DNA of 62,500 nucleotides from Cristatella mucedo (GCA_009760855.2 WPIO01000050.1:1785001-1847500), one strand, 5' to 3'; positions 35,666 to 46,829 are shown, counted from the stretch's first letter. Notes: generated by a model from the sequence alone, not told the origin. Numbers and translations: made by a program.

Positions 35666-36465
35666 ATAAATCATCCTGGATATGGGTTTAGTAAGTATTC
35701 CCATTAACGACCTCGAAAGTAATTTAGTTTCATATTGTTGATGCATTCAAATTTTAATTTTCGATTTATTTCCTATACAGACCAGATATACGAGGCCTAG
35801 TATCACTAGGCAAGGATCGCGCGGGCTGTCGGACAACCTCAGAGCAGCACCTGTACTTAGTCAGGGCAGACATTATGTGGCAGACAGACAGCCATTATTA
35901 TGCTCCGGCTTCGGCTGCTACAATGACTGCAAGTGCTGCCAGATGCTGCGAATTTTAGGCATTCGGCACATTTTTAATTTGCTTAATATATTGAGTCTTC
36001 GGATTTTTCGAGTTTACCATGCATGCTTGAGCATTCGGCCACTATCTGTGACCTTAACTCCTTAAGGCTGAGAAGGTCAGCATGGCAGATGTAAGAAAGC
36101 TCGGAAAAAATCACTGAGGCGCAGCGATTCGGTCGCTTGACGGTGCAGCTCGACGGCCCATCCACCCGCAACCACTCGTCATCGCCGAACGAGTTCGTCT
36201 CTCAGAAATTAAATTCGTTCAGCACCGACTTTTTGATGAGCCAAGATAAATTCCGCCTACTGGCAAGGCACCCTTTTCTGTTCAGCTCATTAGCACTGGA
36301 CTGCATCCCGGAGCACGTGAAAATAAAGTCGTCACGCTATTGCAGCCTAATGGCCAACCGGGTTGAGGCTGATCCAGCGTTGTTGTTAAGTTAAAATTAC
36401 GGCAGTATGTCCGCGATTGAATTTTGAATTATATAGAAACCAACGTGCGAGTGGCTGCACGCCAG
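35666..36465. other. Unassigned stretch
   Basis: Open frames of 62-85 codons on both strands around 35,877-36,394; no domain recognised. Confidence 0.4.
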
Positions 36466-36745
36466 CAATAATAATGATAATAAATTTGTATAGAGGCCTC
36501 AGGAAACTGAACTTCTCTCTAGGCACTTCAAAGGTGTTTCATGTAAAGCATTAACAAATATTTTGTGGTAACATCCGCAAGAAGCAGGCACACCGAGCAG
36601 CAGGCACGAGCAATTAAACAGGTACAAGCACACAAGGACGAACCACAAAGACCCACCAAACGCTAAAAATAAAAAAGTGCCTTTTAAGCTTCTTTTTAAA
36701 AGCCGCCATGTCAGGGGATATTGTGACGTGCGTCGGCAGTAAAAA
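36466..36745 (-). mobile_element. L2 3' UTR and tail remnant, diverged
   Basis: (TAA)-rich end, GAAACTGAACTTCTCTCTAG, then a decayed UTR and the end of the ORF (TTTTTAAAAGCCGCCATGTC). Confidence 0.75.
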
Positions 36746-36864
36746 AGTGGAAATTAAAATAGCTACTAATTTAATTATCCGAAGAGTTTTACTAGGACTA
36801 TCATTAATTTGTCTGTATTAAAAATGGAGAGGTTGCTGTACGGTTTCGTCCAATCTTCAATCGA

Positions 36865-37335
36865 TGTTTAAAAGGCTTAAACAATCTCGCTTTTAGGACT
36901 CTTCCTTCTCTTGCACCAGCCTGTGAATCTCAAATACTACTCAATCAGACTATGACTCGTAGTATCCCCTCTTCTGACTCAGGGTGCTTAACTGTGCCTC
37001 AAATCAACTTCAAATTCTCTGGATACCCTGCCGTTAATCCATATTTTCCCAAAGGCTAGTACTCACTCACTCCCGACTGACGGTACAACATCCTTCCGAC
37101 TTGATGACATTTATACGTAATCTGAAAACGCACTTCTTACTCACAAAATTTGCTTGTTGTGCTTGAATTTTCCTCTGCGAGTTAATGGATGCTCGCAAAG
37201 CGCATATTATTACTAACTAATCGGCGTGCTCCTATAAATATAGAATATAGTATAAATAAAGTGCATAGAAAGAGACTTGATTCTCTCAGGGCGATACAAA
37301 ATGTCTTATTTTTCATATTATTACGATTATTAAAT
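36865..37335 (+). mobile_element. Old L2 3' part
   Basis: Recognisable CGCTTTTAGGACTCTTCCTT (coding for the LTF-SLHS region), the PKAWNSL-like segment near 37,050, the LKTHF end, and a tail AAAGTGCATAGAAAGAGACT with TTATT-rich end. Confidence 0.75.
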
Positions 37336-38499
37336 ATGTCATCAATTAAAGGTTAGAAGGAGAGTGTTAAGTCGGGTCCACGGCCGGCATGGCTAGAGGT
37401 GGAGCAAGGTTTGGAGCGCCTGGGTGGCTTCAGAGTTCTGGGGGCGGAGCTTACAAAAAAGTTCTGGCGAACGTCCCCCTCCCCCCCCCCCGCTCCTGCG
37501 GCAAGCAAAAACTGGCCAAAATGAACGCCGCAATGGCCAGTTAGAGAGGCCATTTCATGATATTTCGTCAGCGGTGTCAGACTTGGCTCCCACCTAACAG
37601 GCCAGGGGTGGAAGCTGCCACCACTCTGCCACGCCTCTGGCTTTGCCTGTGAGGGTGGCTGAGGAGGCGATCGTGGGCGATGAGACCGGACTTGGACTCG
37701 TTCATGCCATCGAGCTGAAAAGGCAGGGGCGAGAGAAGAGGCGTGCCATGAGCGGTTCGCACCGTCGTTCATGACGAAAGCCAACCGCTGGTGTAGAGGA
37801 TAATAGAATGTCTTCCTTAGGAGTGAGAGCTTGGAACTAGCGAAATTCTGCTGAGCCTCGTTTTTCCCTTTCTCGCCATGTGGAAGCTCGCCGCACACTC
37901 GGAAGTGCCTGCAGTAGACAAGCCGAGCTCTCGTTCATCACGCATTTCAAGCTAAAGGCTCCCGGCAAAAGGGCTACAGACTAAAGGCTAAAAGCTAAAG
38001 GCAGTCGTTGTAGGCGTATGCTAAATGCCCACAGACTCGAGCGAGCCGGGTTAGGAAACAAGTGGCCAGTCTTTTCTATAGAGACACTAGATCTGCGCCC
38101 AGCAGCCTCAGCTCAGAGAACCGTGGTGGCTGGAGGACTCGTAGCAATAAGGGGATCAACGCCGCCGACACGCCAAAGCTGGGCCGCCCCCCAAGAGAAT
38201 AATCAGTGCTCGAGGCAAGCTGGCATTCGGTCAGAGGACGAGCGACAGCTCACGTCTCACTCACGCTCGTCAATGTCGGGAGATGAGCTTTGAGAATTTA
38301 TTTATTTCTTCACTCTCCATCGATCGAGCAGTTACCTTCTCATCTCATCGCACGCGGGCTGGTGTAGAGTCGCTCCACCACCGTCCCAGCCGTTTGGACC
38401 ATCCTCTCACTGTTGAACCGCCCGAAGCAGCAGCTTTTCTGCGCAGGCACCACCATGCCGTGCTCGCTTTGCTTTCCTCTTGCCGCTAGTGGAAGATAA
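37336..38499. other. Unassigned stretch flanking the CpG island
   Basis: A 181-codon minus-strand frame (37,353-37,898) is open but has low-complexity Pro/Arg/Gly content, spans a C-run at 37,480-37,490, and has no recognisable domain. I do not call it a gene. Confidence 0.35.
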
Positions 38500-39344
38500 C
38501 ACAGACACATCCTAGGCGCCCCAACGTCCTCGCTCGGCTCACCGCTGCAGCCGGCTTTAACTTTTGCCCGCCCGCCCGCCCGCTGACTCTCGGCTACGTT
38601 CCGCCGCGAGTGCCCGAAGTTTGGCTCGGCGAGGGCTCGCTCGGAGCTCCAGGGCGAGAGAGACGTTCTAAGATTTACCTGCACGTCAGCAGAAAGACAG
38701 GCGAAACGTGCCGGTATGTCTATGTGAATTTGTATATTGTGCAAGTATATTCGATACTTATGCTGTCACGAGAACCGGTTCGCATCCCAGCGCTCTTTCG
38801 CACCAGTTTTGCAACCGATCGTTTGAGCGTCTGCGGTCCCACTCTTCTCCAGCTGAATTTGTCGGAAGAGCGCCCTTATCTCAAAGAGATAGAATTAGAG
38901 GCGGCCGCGGTGGTCGCCGCTGCTGCCGCCGCCCTGCTGCTGGAGGAGGCGACGGTCCGGGCGCTCCGCAGCCGCCGCCGCCGAGACGGCGAGTGCCGCT
39001 CGCCCTAGTGCGCGCCCGAGCGGCGGCGCTCAGAGAGCGCTCCCCACAGCCGCTCAGAGCCAAGTCGTCCACCGCCGCTCGACGCGGCGATCAATGAACG
39101 CCAACCCGACCGACAATACGCATAAAGGAGGGGTAAACGGCCGCGCACAATGTTTCAATGGGAGCGGAGCGATGCTTGGGAGCAGACGCGTACGCTGTCC
39201 TGCGTTCTTTGCATTGCTCCGCCGCCGCGAAGCTCCGCCGGCCGCCGCGGGGCTCGGTCGTCGGCTCGGCGCGTTGGGGAGAATCCGCTACAAGGCCGTC
39301 CCCTCCGATCGCCCTCTATGCCGCCCGGCCAAAACGCGCCTCAT

Positions 39345-39466
39345 CCTGCTGCTCCTCCTGCGCTCCTCCTGCTGCTCCTCCTGCTGCTCCTCCTGCTGCT
39401 CCTCCTGCTGCTCCTCCTGCGCTCCTCCTGCTGCTCCTCCTGCTGCTCCTCCTGCTGCACCTCCTG
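39345..39466 (+). repeat. (TGCTCCTCC)n-type tandem repeat in the island
   Basis: About 13 imperfect 9-12-bp units of CTGCTCCTC, with GCGCTCCTC variants. Leu/Pro/Ser-rich or Glu/Gln-rich frames here are artefacts. Confidence 0.9.
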
Positions 39467-40016
39467 CGCTCCGTCGCACGCACTCGCCGTCGGCGCGGCG
39501 CGGGGCCTCTCGAGCGAAGGCCGGGCGGACGCGGACGCTGCGCCGGCCGCTTGGAGACGCCAGGCCGCAGGGGCCGAGCGCGCGCGGCCCTCCCGCAGCC
39601 GCACGCCTCGAAATTTAAAGCGGTTTCGCACTCTCTCCCGGACCGACCAGCAAAAAGCCCGGCCCAGCGTCAGCTCGATAGACCGAGCGCCTGAGAGTCC
39701 GAGAGCCGGCAGCGGTCGCTCTCAGACCGCTGCCGGCGCTCGGCCTGGGCAGGCGTCCGCAGGATGAGAGCACGGCCCCATTCGGCAACGAAACGGCGGC
39801 GGCGGCAGCGGCGGCGGCTGCGAAAGTTCGCTTCGCCAAAAAAGGCTCTAAAGCGCGCGCCCACGCATGCGCGGACGGAGCGGCGGCTGCTAGCGGGAGC
39901 GGACGCCCCCCCCCCGGAGGGGAAACCGGCGACGACGTCTACGGCGACGGACCCGCCGCTCTGCGCCGCTGCACGAGCCGACGACGAAACTAGAGCCGGA
40001 GCGCGCGCGCGCGTAC

Positions 40017-40160
40017 CTCTATCCACCGCTGAGTTTCGCGCGAAGCCACCTCGGTGTAATGCTCCATTTCTGCGTCGTGCTTCTGCTGCAGGGACGTATA
40101 GTACTTGTCGAAGTCGTCCTCGCTGTCCGCCGCCGCCGCCGCCGGCTCCTCGCCCTCCAT
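40017..40160 (-). CDS. First coding exon of an unidentified acidic, helical protein
   Basis: The minus-strand ATG at 40,160 has a good context (GCA ATG G). It opens 48 codons and ends in a phase-0 donor, GAG|GTACGC, with the GT at 40,016-40,015. The peptide starts MEGEEP, has five alanines and an acidic SEDD, then reads DDFDKYYTSLQQKHDAEM and ends RETQRWIE. The second half has the polar, charged pattern of an amphipathic helix or coiled coil, unlike the Arg/Ala/Pro-rich noise of surrounding frames. I do not recognise the family. The gene runs toward lower coordinates; exon 2 was not found, so intron 1 is long or the exon is outside the window. The CpG island position and upstream CCAAT, E-box and GC-box motifs support a housekeeping-type promoter. 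Confidence 0.78.
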
Positions 40161-40328
40161 TGCGTACTTTCACCAGCGGCTCACTGCGGCGCAGACGTGC
40201 TCGCCGGCGCCAGCAGCGAGCTAGGAGTGTACGCGCAGAGCGCAGCCGCACGAGTCCGAGCGGCGCCAGTCAGCAGCAGCAAGTCGCCCCTAGCCAGACG
40301 TATGGCCCACTCGCCAGGTATACGCGGC

Positions 40329-40402
40329 CACGTGACTAACTGACGGCGTTCGCGCCTATTGGCTGCGGCGGCGGCTCGGCGTCGGTGCGGGCGGGCGGGC
40401 GG
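40329..40402 (-). promoter_or_regulatory. Promoter motif cluster: CACGTGAC, CCAAT and GC boxes
   Basis: Read from the gene (minus) strand: GTCACGTG (40,336-40,329), a USF/TFE-type E-box; CCAAT (40,362-40,358), an NF-Y box; and GGGCGG-type GC repeats at 40,388-40,402. All lie 169-242 bp before the ATG of the exon at 40,017-40,160, typical promoter distances. No TATA box is present, as expected for a CpG-island promoter. Motif identity is seen; function is inferred. Confidence 0.6.
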
Positions 40403-41560
40403 CGCCTCCAGCGCCCGCAAGGCGCGAGGAGCCGCCGCGGGCGTGGCCCGTGGCGCCCGCGGCTGCCGCTGCGCGCCACGGCCAGCGCGCGCGAGCCTCG
40501 AAATCTAGATGGCCGGCCGCTCGGCGCGAACGCTGCGGCTCTACGCTAAGCCGCGAGTGGGCGGGCGAGCGCGGCGCGCGGCCCCTGCCGCGAGCTCCTC
40601 TGCATTTCGGAGCCGCCGGTCGTAGGTGAATGCAGCATGATTCAGCGTATTCCGCCGTCGAAAACGCTTTGACTTCCCGCACCCCCCCCCCCCGATAGCA
40701 GCCGAGAAGGTCGGCGCGCACGCGGATAGACGCGGGCCTGGCCAAGAGCGTCCGGCGAGGCACGCCAGCAGCCGGCCTGCTGAGCCGCACGCGCGCGCGA
40801 AATTCGAGCTGCCGCACCGTTCGGTGCGACCCTCGCCCCCGGCTAGTGCGGCGAGCAGACGCGCGGGCGGAGACGCGCCGGTCTCTCTAGACCAACCGGC
40901 GCTCGAGGGCTACGTCCGAGAGGCGGTTCCGGTCGCGCCGCGGCGCTGACGTCTGGAGGCTCGGTCGGCGTTCACTCGTCGATGCGATCTCGGCGCAACT
41001 CCGGCGTAGCTCTGACGAGTGCGCTTCGGCGAGCGATCTCGCTCGGGCGGATTCGGAGTGCCCAGCGAGGACACGCGCGATGGTCTCTAGCGGACCACCG
41101 ACAATTGGTCTCCGCGTCGCGACTTCGGCCGCGGCGGCTGCGGCGAGCGGACCCCGGACTGTAATCGTGTCCGACCGCTGACGTCGCGTCCGACGACCCC
41201 CGGGCTGCAACCGCGCCGGTGACGGCGGCGGTTTGCAAAAGATATTGCCCACCCGAGCCGAAGGTCTCGCACTCGCTACCGGGCTCCGTCGCAGCCTGCC
41301 GTGCCGTCGCGTCTTTCTCTCAAGCATCAGCAGCTACAGACGCGCCTGCTCCGCTCGGCGTCCGCCCTGATCCCAGCGAGCTCGGCGCCGTTGCTCCGGC
41401 GTGCGTTTCGCGCTCGCCTTCGCGCGAGCGATCGAGTGCCCGTTACAAGCCGGGTACGAACCGCCAAGCGGCGGCTACTGCTTCGAGGCTAGCGGGCTCG
41501 TCTTGCGGGCTCGTCTTGCGGGCATGCCTGTCTAAGCACGACGATACTACCGCGCTTTAT

Positions 41561-41880
41561 CGCGCTCGCCTGAGCGTAATAGCTAGTCAGTATTTAAACC
41601 TTGGATTTCGTTTCTCCAGCGAGCGGTAAAGCTGGCAATCGCGTAAGAAGCACCGTCCACTGCTCCGAGCTTCGACGACCGAGTAAAACGAGCAGGTAGG
41701 TACTGCTGCAGGTAGGAACTGCTGCAGGTAGGTACTGCTGCAGGTAGGTACTGCTGCAGCCGCTTTTCGTTCGTCGTGCGGCATGCGTCTTCGTAGCGGA
41801 CAATAAAAGCACAGCGCAGGATTCTTTTAAACGGGTCAATTTCATGAACCCGTCGCTCCGACTAGGCAACTGTCGCACTG
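41561..41880 (+). other. Possible solo-LTR-like segment
   Basis: A TATA-like TATTTAAA at 41,592, a 16-bp tandem array, and AATAAA at 41,800-41,806 lie in LTR-like order within 300 bp. ACGGGT...ACCCGT forms a short inverted repeat at 41,830-41,852. A segment at about 48.69-48.96 kb shares GTAAAGCTGGCA and GCAGGTA-type repeats after a TATA-like TTTATAGACG. No flanking duplication or primer-binding site was found, so this is tentative. Confidence 0.25.
41693..41760 (+). repeat. 16-bp tandem repeat, TACTGCTGCAGGTAGG
   Basis: Four units, the second with AACT and the last truncated. Units contain the PstI-like palindrome CTGCAG. Confidence 0.92.
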
Positions 41881-42030
41881 CTGAGCGTAAGGATCAATGC
41901 GGACCAGACGTCGATTGAGATTGATCGCGTGACCTCCGACATAAGACGCTGGCCTTCTAGCCTTAGCGTAGAATTATGGACCGTAAGAATCCAATTTGTT
42001 TTGAGAGTAAGAGGGATGTATAAAGGGAGA

Positions 42031-42141
42031 GACAGACAGACAGACAGACAGACAGGCAGACGGACGGACGGACGGACGGACGGACGGACGGACGGACGGA
42101 CGGACGGACGGACGGACGGATGGACGGACGGACAGACAGAA

Positions 42142-42190
<49 letters not shown>
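42031..42190 (+). repeat. (CAGA)n-(CGGA)n-(TA)n compound microsatellite
   Basis: GACA units change to GACG units by a repeated A-to-G step, return briefly to GACA, and end in a TA block. Confidence 0.96.
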
Positions 42191-42194
<4 letters not shown>

Positions 42195-42320
42195 GATCAA
42201 AGACTCTATAGTGAAGGTGTTTTGGAAAACTGGCAACAGTTGGCAAACATGTTTTCTCTGATATGCGAATGATATCCATGGCGTATCTATTTGCGCTTTG
42301 TCTGAATTTTATTCGAGGAC
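42191..42320. other. Unassigned spacer
   Basis: Nothing recognised before the open frame at 42,321. Confidence 0.4.
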
Positions 42321-42752
42321 ATGAGGAGTCAGAAAATTGCATTTAAGCATTTCTGCCGTTGGTACGGTGGCAGATATGTTACACAAACGTGGACATCGGT
42401 GTGTCTATGGTGTCAGCAGCACCCGCCCGTAGGCTACGCTAGCTGGAATTCGGAAATGAGTTTTGCATTTATTTATAGAGATATTGCAGCAACAGATGGC
42501 CTGCAGCCGATAAAAGACTTCTTTGACAGCAGAAGGGAAGTGAGGCGCATTAACTGCGGTAGTATTGCAGACTTACTTCAGCAGCGCTTGAATGAATACA
42601 CACCTGCTGCACGTGCTACACTCTTGATGGTGCTAGTCTTTACCGAAGCATGCAAAATATCAACGAAGCCGACACGTTTGGACGGAAACACGACTGATCG
42701 CATGGATCATAGACGCTGCCTCGGTACACGCAGATACGCCGACAGTAGCTGA
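42321..42752 (+). CDS. Unidentified open frame, 143 codons (tentative)
   Basis: A single open frame starting ATGAGGAGTCAG. Composition is protein-like: an aromatic/Trp-rich first half (HFCRWYGGRYVTQTWTS, ASWNSEMSFAFIYRD) and a helical second half (SIADLLQQRLNEY, AARATLLMVLVFTEACK). It lies in non-repetitive DNA outside the CpG island. No splice partner, upstream promoter or second copy was identified. The order of features in the second half faintly recalls the core of RNA N-glycosidase (ribosome-inactivating) proteins, where a Glu-Ala-x-Arg motif ends a hydrophobic helix. The critical Arg is Lys here and the family signature is not met, so I do not assign it. It may be an exon, a decayed gene or chance. 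Confidence 0.35.
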   Translation: MRSQKIAFKHFCRWYGGRYVTQTWTSVCLWCQQHPPVGYASWNSEMSFAFIYRDIAATDGLQPIKDFFDSRREVRRINCGSIADLLQQRLNEYTPAARATLLMVLVFTEACKISTKPTRLDGNTTDRMDHRRCLGTRRYADSS

Positions 42753-42971
42753 GCGAGGAAGCAATTAATAGCATCCATACCTTAATACTACGAGTCCGCG
42801 TCGTTAAAAAAGACTATTCCATAGCTACAAGAATTTCTAGGCAGATTAAAAATAGCTTTACCTGTAAGTTGGTCTATCCGTCATCCAGCGTTTATTTAAA
42901 ACTGTCCCTTGCTGTATTGGTCTCTGATATTCGCACTTGAATGACAACAAACTTTCTGAAATTGAATAACA
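42753..42971. other. Unassigned spacer
   Basis: Nothing recognised. Confidence 0.4.
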
Positions 42972-43308
42972 ATTATGAATATTACATAGCACCCTCAGAG
43001 AACTCAATCTCTTTCTAGGCGCTTTAAATTTGCAGCAAAGAAAGCGCGATTGAGTTGTTAGTGGCAGAATGCTCTAAAAATAACATGAACAGCACGGTTA
43101 GAGGAGACATGCACAAGGTCAGCATGCAAGAATGGTTAGTGGCAACGTGCACAGTATCAGCATTTCTAAGTACGTAAAGGATGAATCACAGGGACGCACT
43201 AAATGCTGTCATAAATAGGTGCGTTTTTAGTTTCTATTTAAATGTGGACAAGTAAGGAAATGTCGTCACGCAAGTCGGGAGTGAGTTCCAGGCTTTGGGA
43301 ATACTACT
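42972..43308 (-). mobile_element. L2/CR1-clade LINE, 3' end
   Basis: Antisense tail (ACTCAATCTCTTTCTAGGCG), 3' UTR and the last codons up to GAGTTCCAGGCTTTGGGA, where it is cut by the next copy. Two antisense copies thus lie head to tail. Confidence 0.9.
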
Positions 43309-44280
43309 ACTACTACTACTAATAATAATAATACGCTTGATAAAGCGCCCCCAGAGAACTCAATCTCTTTCTAGGCGCTTTAAATTTGCTGCAAAGAAAA
43401 CACGATCGAATGGTGAGCGGTATCATGCTTGATAAACAACAAAAATAGCATGGTTAGGCGTGAAATGCACAGGTTCAGCATGAAAGTGAGGTTAGTGGCA
43501 GCATGCACAGTGTCAGCACGCATAAGCACATAAAGTAGGAATCACAGGAACCCACTAAATGCTGTCATAAATAGGTGCGCTTTTAATTTCTTTTTAAATT
43601 TGGTTAAGTCAGGAGATGTGAAGGAAGTTGAGAGTTCCAGGCTTTGGGAGCCTACGAACTAAAGGCACGGTCTGCAAAGGATTTGAGGTTTGTAGGAGGT
43701 ATTGGTGAACTGTTGGATTCCGAAAAGCCGGTGGTACGATGTTTGACCTGGTGGAACAGTAAATCTTATAGACAGGCTGGAGCCAAAGAATGAAGCCTTA
43801 GAAAGAATGAAACCTTGAAAGAATGAAACGTCGACGTCAATGCGTTTCTTGACAGAGAACCAGTGCAGGTCGAAGAGAAGTGGTGGGATGTAAAAACTGC
43901 GGCGCTCACGACAGACAAGCCTAGCTGCAGAGTTTTGCACCAGCTTTAAGCGCCCGAGTGCACAGGCCGGTATAACAGCAAGCAGTGAGTTAAAGAAGTC
44001 AAGACGGTATGTCTCAAATGTATGACGAATGTAGATGTGCTATCCCCGTCAAAACGAGCCAGAGTTGATTAATGTTATGTAGCCGAAAGTAGGCAGACTT
44101 GACTGTGAAACTGACGTGGTCGTCTAATGAAAGGTCACTCTGGAACATGACACCTAGATTGTTTCGCTTATTCAACAGGACGTATGCTGGCAGAGCCGAA
44201 TTGTAGCGTTAACCTTTCCAATTTCTGAATCAAACTTGGTTTTTCATAATTAGTACGTGAGTTTTATCCTTGTTTGACTT
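43309..44280 (-). mobile_element. L2/CR1-clade LINE, 3' part
   Basis: Starts at its (TAC)n(TAA)n tail at 43,309, then 3' UTR, then coding remnants: the FGDRAF region with a frameshift, MQNSAARLVCRERRSFYIPPLLFDLHW and SVKKRIDVDVSFFQ, and further upstream the DDHVSFTVKSAYF and KLERLTLQFGSAS equivalents to about 44,280. The RSFYI..LHW form matches the copy at 46.8-47.3 kb, so these two are a subfamily. Confidence 0.9.
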
Positions 44281-44429
44281 AAGAAAGTTGAATGACAATA
44301 TAACAGAGTTAATAATTACTTGTTTTCCTAAAGTTACTCAGACATTGGAAAAGTTATTTCTCAAAATGGGTCCGCCAGGGTACTTCATTCAGCATCTGCA
44401 CGAACTTAGTGTGTCCCGTTCCAAGGTAA

Positions 44430-44925
44430 TGTAATGTAACGTATCTCCACCTGTAACTCCACAAAGTCATAAAGACCAGGTGGGTGTTACGCAGGAGAGT
44501 TTTGTATAGCAAACTCACAGCCTAAGCGGCTTTCGGTAAGCATTGGGTAGCTAAAAGACTTCATCTCACGCAATAAAGAGAAAGTGGGAAGCATAGCTTA
44601 GTCAGGAGAGCAGTTGAGGTAGTGAGTAGCATGGTAGTAGCAGCTCAGGACAACTGGAAAGGACGAACCAAGGTCGGCAGCAGAAGAGTAGTAGTCGTTG
44701 CGTAAGAATCGTTGAAGCGAGTTCCACAATTTAGGACCTGCACAGCTAAAGTTTCTGTCGCCAACGGTCTTTAAGCGGAGGATTGGAATAGCTAATTTAT
44801 TGTCCATACAGGACCTGAGGGCGCGAACAGGCTGAAACTGATGCCGCAGTTAAGCTAGGTATGAAGGAGCCAAGCCGTGGCGGGCCTTGTGGGTCAGCGT
44901 GAGAACTCTGCTCTGTAAAGTGACC
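44430..44925 (-). mobile_element. L2-clade LINE, second lineage, 3' part
   Basis: Antisense: tail TGTAATGTAACGTATCTCCA, 3' UTR, then MDNKLAIPILRLKTVGDRNF, CAGPKLWNSLQRFLRN and the APSYLA segment, to the LTLTHKARHGLA region near 44,920. Abuts a plus-strand copy of the main L2 lineage. Confidence 0.9.
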
Positions 44926-45650
44926 TTTCACTAGACGACGAAAACATTTGCTCCTCTTTTGAGTCTGACTACTTTCAGTTCCTTAAAGTTGCAAAGATTC
45001 GGATAGACAGGGATACTGCACCAAAGTTGGTAAATGCATTGATTAGGTCTAATTGACTTCTGTAACTCACTGCTTTAAGTTCCCGGCCTGCAAAATAGGC
45101 ACTTGCGGGCGGCGCAAAACTTTGCAGTCAAACTTATCTGTTATGACCGTTGCACCTTCCACATTTCACCACTTTTTTGCCGACCGTCACTAGCTTTCCA
45201 CGAAGAAGCTCATACAAGTTCCGTTTGCTCAAACTACCTTTTAGGTCCATTCATTCTCTTGCGTTAGCCTACCCATTAGCACTACTTCCCAGTCAGCCTA
45301 GGCACCGTGCTACCCAAATTACCAACTCAAGCGGTTTAGCTGCTCCTCGAATCGACCTCAAATCTTTTAGAGACCACACGCTTAGTTCGCATGGTCTCAA
45401 AATTCTGGAACTCACTTTCGACTGACGTCACGAAGTCCTCTTACCCGACATCATTTAAAAAGAAGCGAAAAAAACATTCCTCACAGCATTTGATGGGTCC
45501 CTGCGATTTCTCATTCACGTGCTTATGCGTGATGACGTTTCACATGTTTTCACTATTCATATATATGTTTCCCTTACAGCATACGGAAAGTGCTTGCAAT
45601 GAGATTTAGCTATCTGATGGTGCTACATCAGTTTCATCTTCTTATTATTT
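44926..45650 (+). mobile_element. L2/CR1-clade LINE, 3' part, diverged
   Basis: From VTFH*TTK-like start (GTGACCTTTCACTAGACGAC) through SDYFQFLKVAKIRIDRDTA, a decayed middle, then IDLKSFRDHTLSSHGLKI and FKKKRKKHSSQHLMGP to a tail with TTTAGCTATCTGATGGTGCT. Several frameshifts. Confidence 0.8.
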
Positions 45651-46476
45651 TAAAGACGACTGAGTGTACAGCTCCAGCCGTAGTATACAATTCACACCAA
45701 GTCCAAAAAACAACTGACTCGCTATTACATGATTTGAGCACTTCATGCCGCCTAAGCATGATTATTAAATAAATTGCTTGTGATGATGAACGTGCTTCCT
45801 AAGCATATCAATCTGTTAAACCCAATTACTGAATAGGTAGCTTAATGATGTTATGTGGCTTCTTTTTCATGACCCCCTCCTTAAATTAAGGCCGCCGTCG
45901 GCAGATTAGTACAGAAAGCCTAGCGAAAAACCAACTACATTGGCTGGATTTAACTTTCTGCTCTGTCTCCTCGCGAGGCCCCTACAAACATAAAAATCCT
46001 GCTTAGAATTTTCAGACGCCCTCTTAGCTGCTGCCGGTGTAGAAGTCTTCTCTGCATCGCAGCGTCATCTGCCGTCAAAGCGTAGAACCGGACTTCATCG
46101 TGTCACGAGAACCCTTGACTTTTCCAGACGTTCAGACTGTCACCAGCCCTTGCCACTGGCTGGAGACAAGCGAGCGCATTGAGATTCAATTGAGATATGC
46201 GTCAGCAGATATTTAAAACGATCTCCAGCCAGAACACGCCTAGAGCAAAAATCGAAGGGACGCACTTCGCTCCGGGAACAGTTGTGCAAGCGACTGCGAC
46301 TTATCGTTTTAATTTCTTGAAACGCCTTGCCGATTCAATCGCGACTGGCCCTACGTTCAGTTAGGCAATGGGTATGGTGCATTCGGCAGTATCAGCAGAT
46401 CATTTAGCCGATCGTACATACGTTGACAGACTGTTGCAACATAGTAGTGAACTATTACGTTTCTGCTAATCGGAGT
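45651..46476. other. Unassigned stretch
   Basis: Nothing recognised. Confidence 0.4.
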
Positions 46477-46782
46477 ATGAAGTGGAACTCAATCGTTTTT
46501 ACGACACCCCGATGCAGCAATCGTAGCGTGATTTCTGAATCGGAAGACGTTAATTGGTTTGCAGAGACACGATAGTACCGGCATCGAATACACCAGTTTG
46601 AGATCGATCTCGAAAGCGTAATTGCAAATGATGCCACACATCTATCGTTACTAGAAAAAGAAGAAGCCTCCTTAAGTCGACAAAACCAAGAAACACGAAG
46701 ACGAGTCGTCGTAAGCGCGGAAAGCACGACGTCAAGAAGGAGTTTTCTTCGTCATCCTCAAACGTCGTGGCATAACGTATAG
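46477..46782 (+). pseudogene. Coding-like frame with one in-frame TAG, unidentified
   Basis: From ATG at 46,477 the frame is open for 102 codons except for a TAG at 46,573-46,575. The first part reads MKWNSIVFTTPRCSNRS and SESEDVNWFAETR; the second reads IHQFEIDLESVIAND, LSLLEKEEASLSRQNQET, an acidic/Gln-rich helical segment like a coiled coil. I do not recognise the family. The opposite strand is also open here, which weakens the case. It could be a decayed exon, or part of a retrogene or mobile-element ORF. Confidence 0.3.
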
Positions 46783-46829
46783 TACTTGCACCACACCTAG
46801 AGTTGCCAAAACATGGTTCCGCCATCGTG

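Larger units (their letters stand above)
38500..41560. promoter_or_regulatory. CpG-rich island
   Basis: About 3 kb of strongly GC-rich sequence with dense CG dinucleotides (for example 39,770-40,020 and 40,380-41,200), sharply different from the AT-leaning repeats on either side. Such islands mark promoters in many animals. A minus-strand first coding exon lies inside it. Both strands are open over long distances purely because of composition, so other frames here are not called. An independent plus-strand gene start was looked for and not found. Confidence 0.88.

Noticed and set aside
38700-41330. Many 60-205-codon frames on both strands of the GC-rich island (for example 39,150-39,767 plus, 39,670-40,251 minus)
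   Set aside because: Stop codons are rare at this GC content; compositions are Arg/Ala/Pro/Ser noise and the strands mirror each other. Only the exon at 40,017-40,160 has protein-like sequence plus a start and donor.
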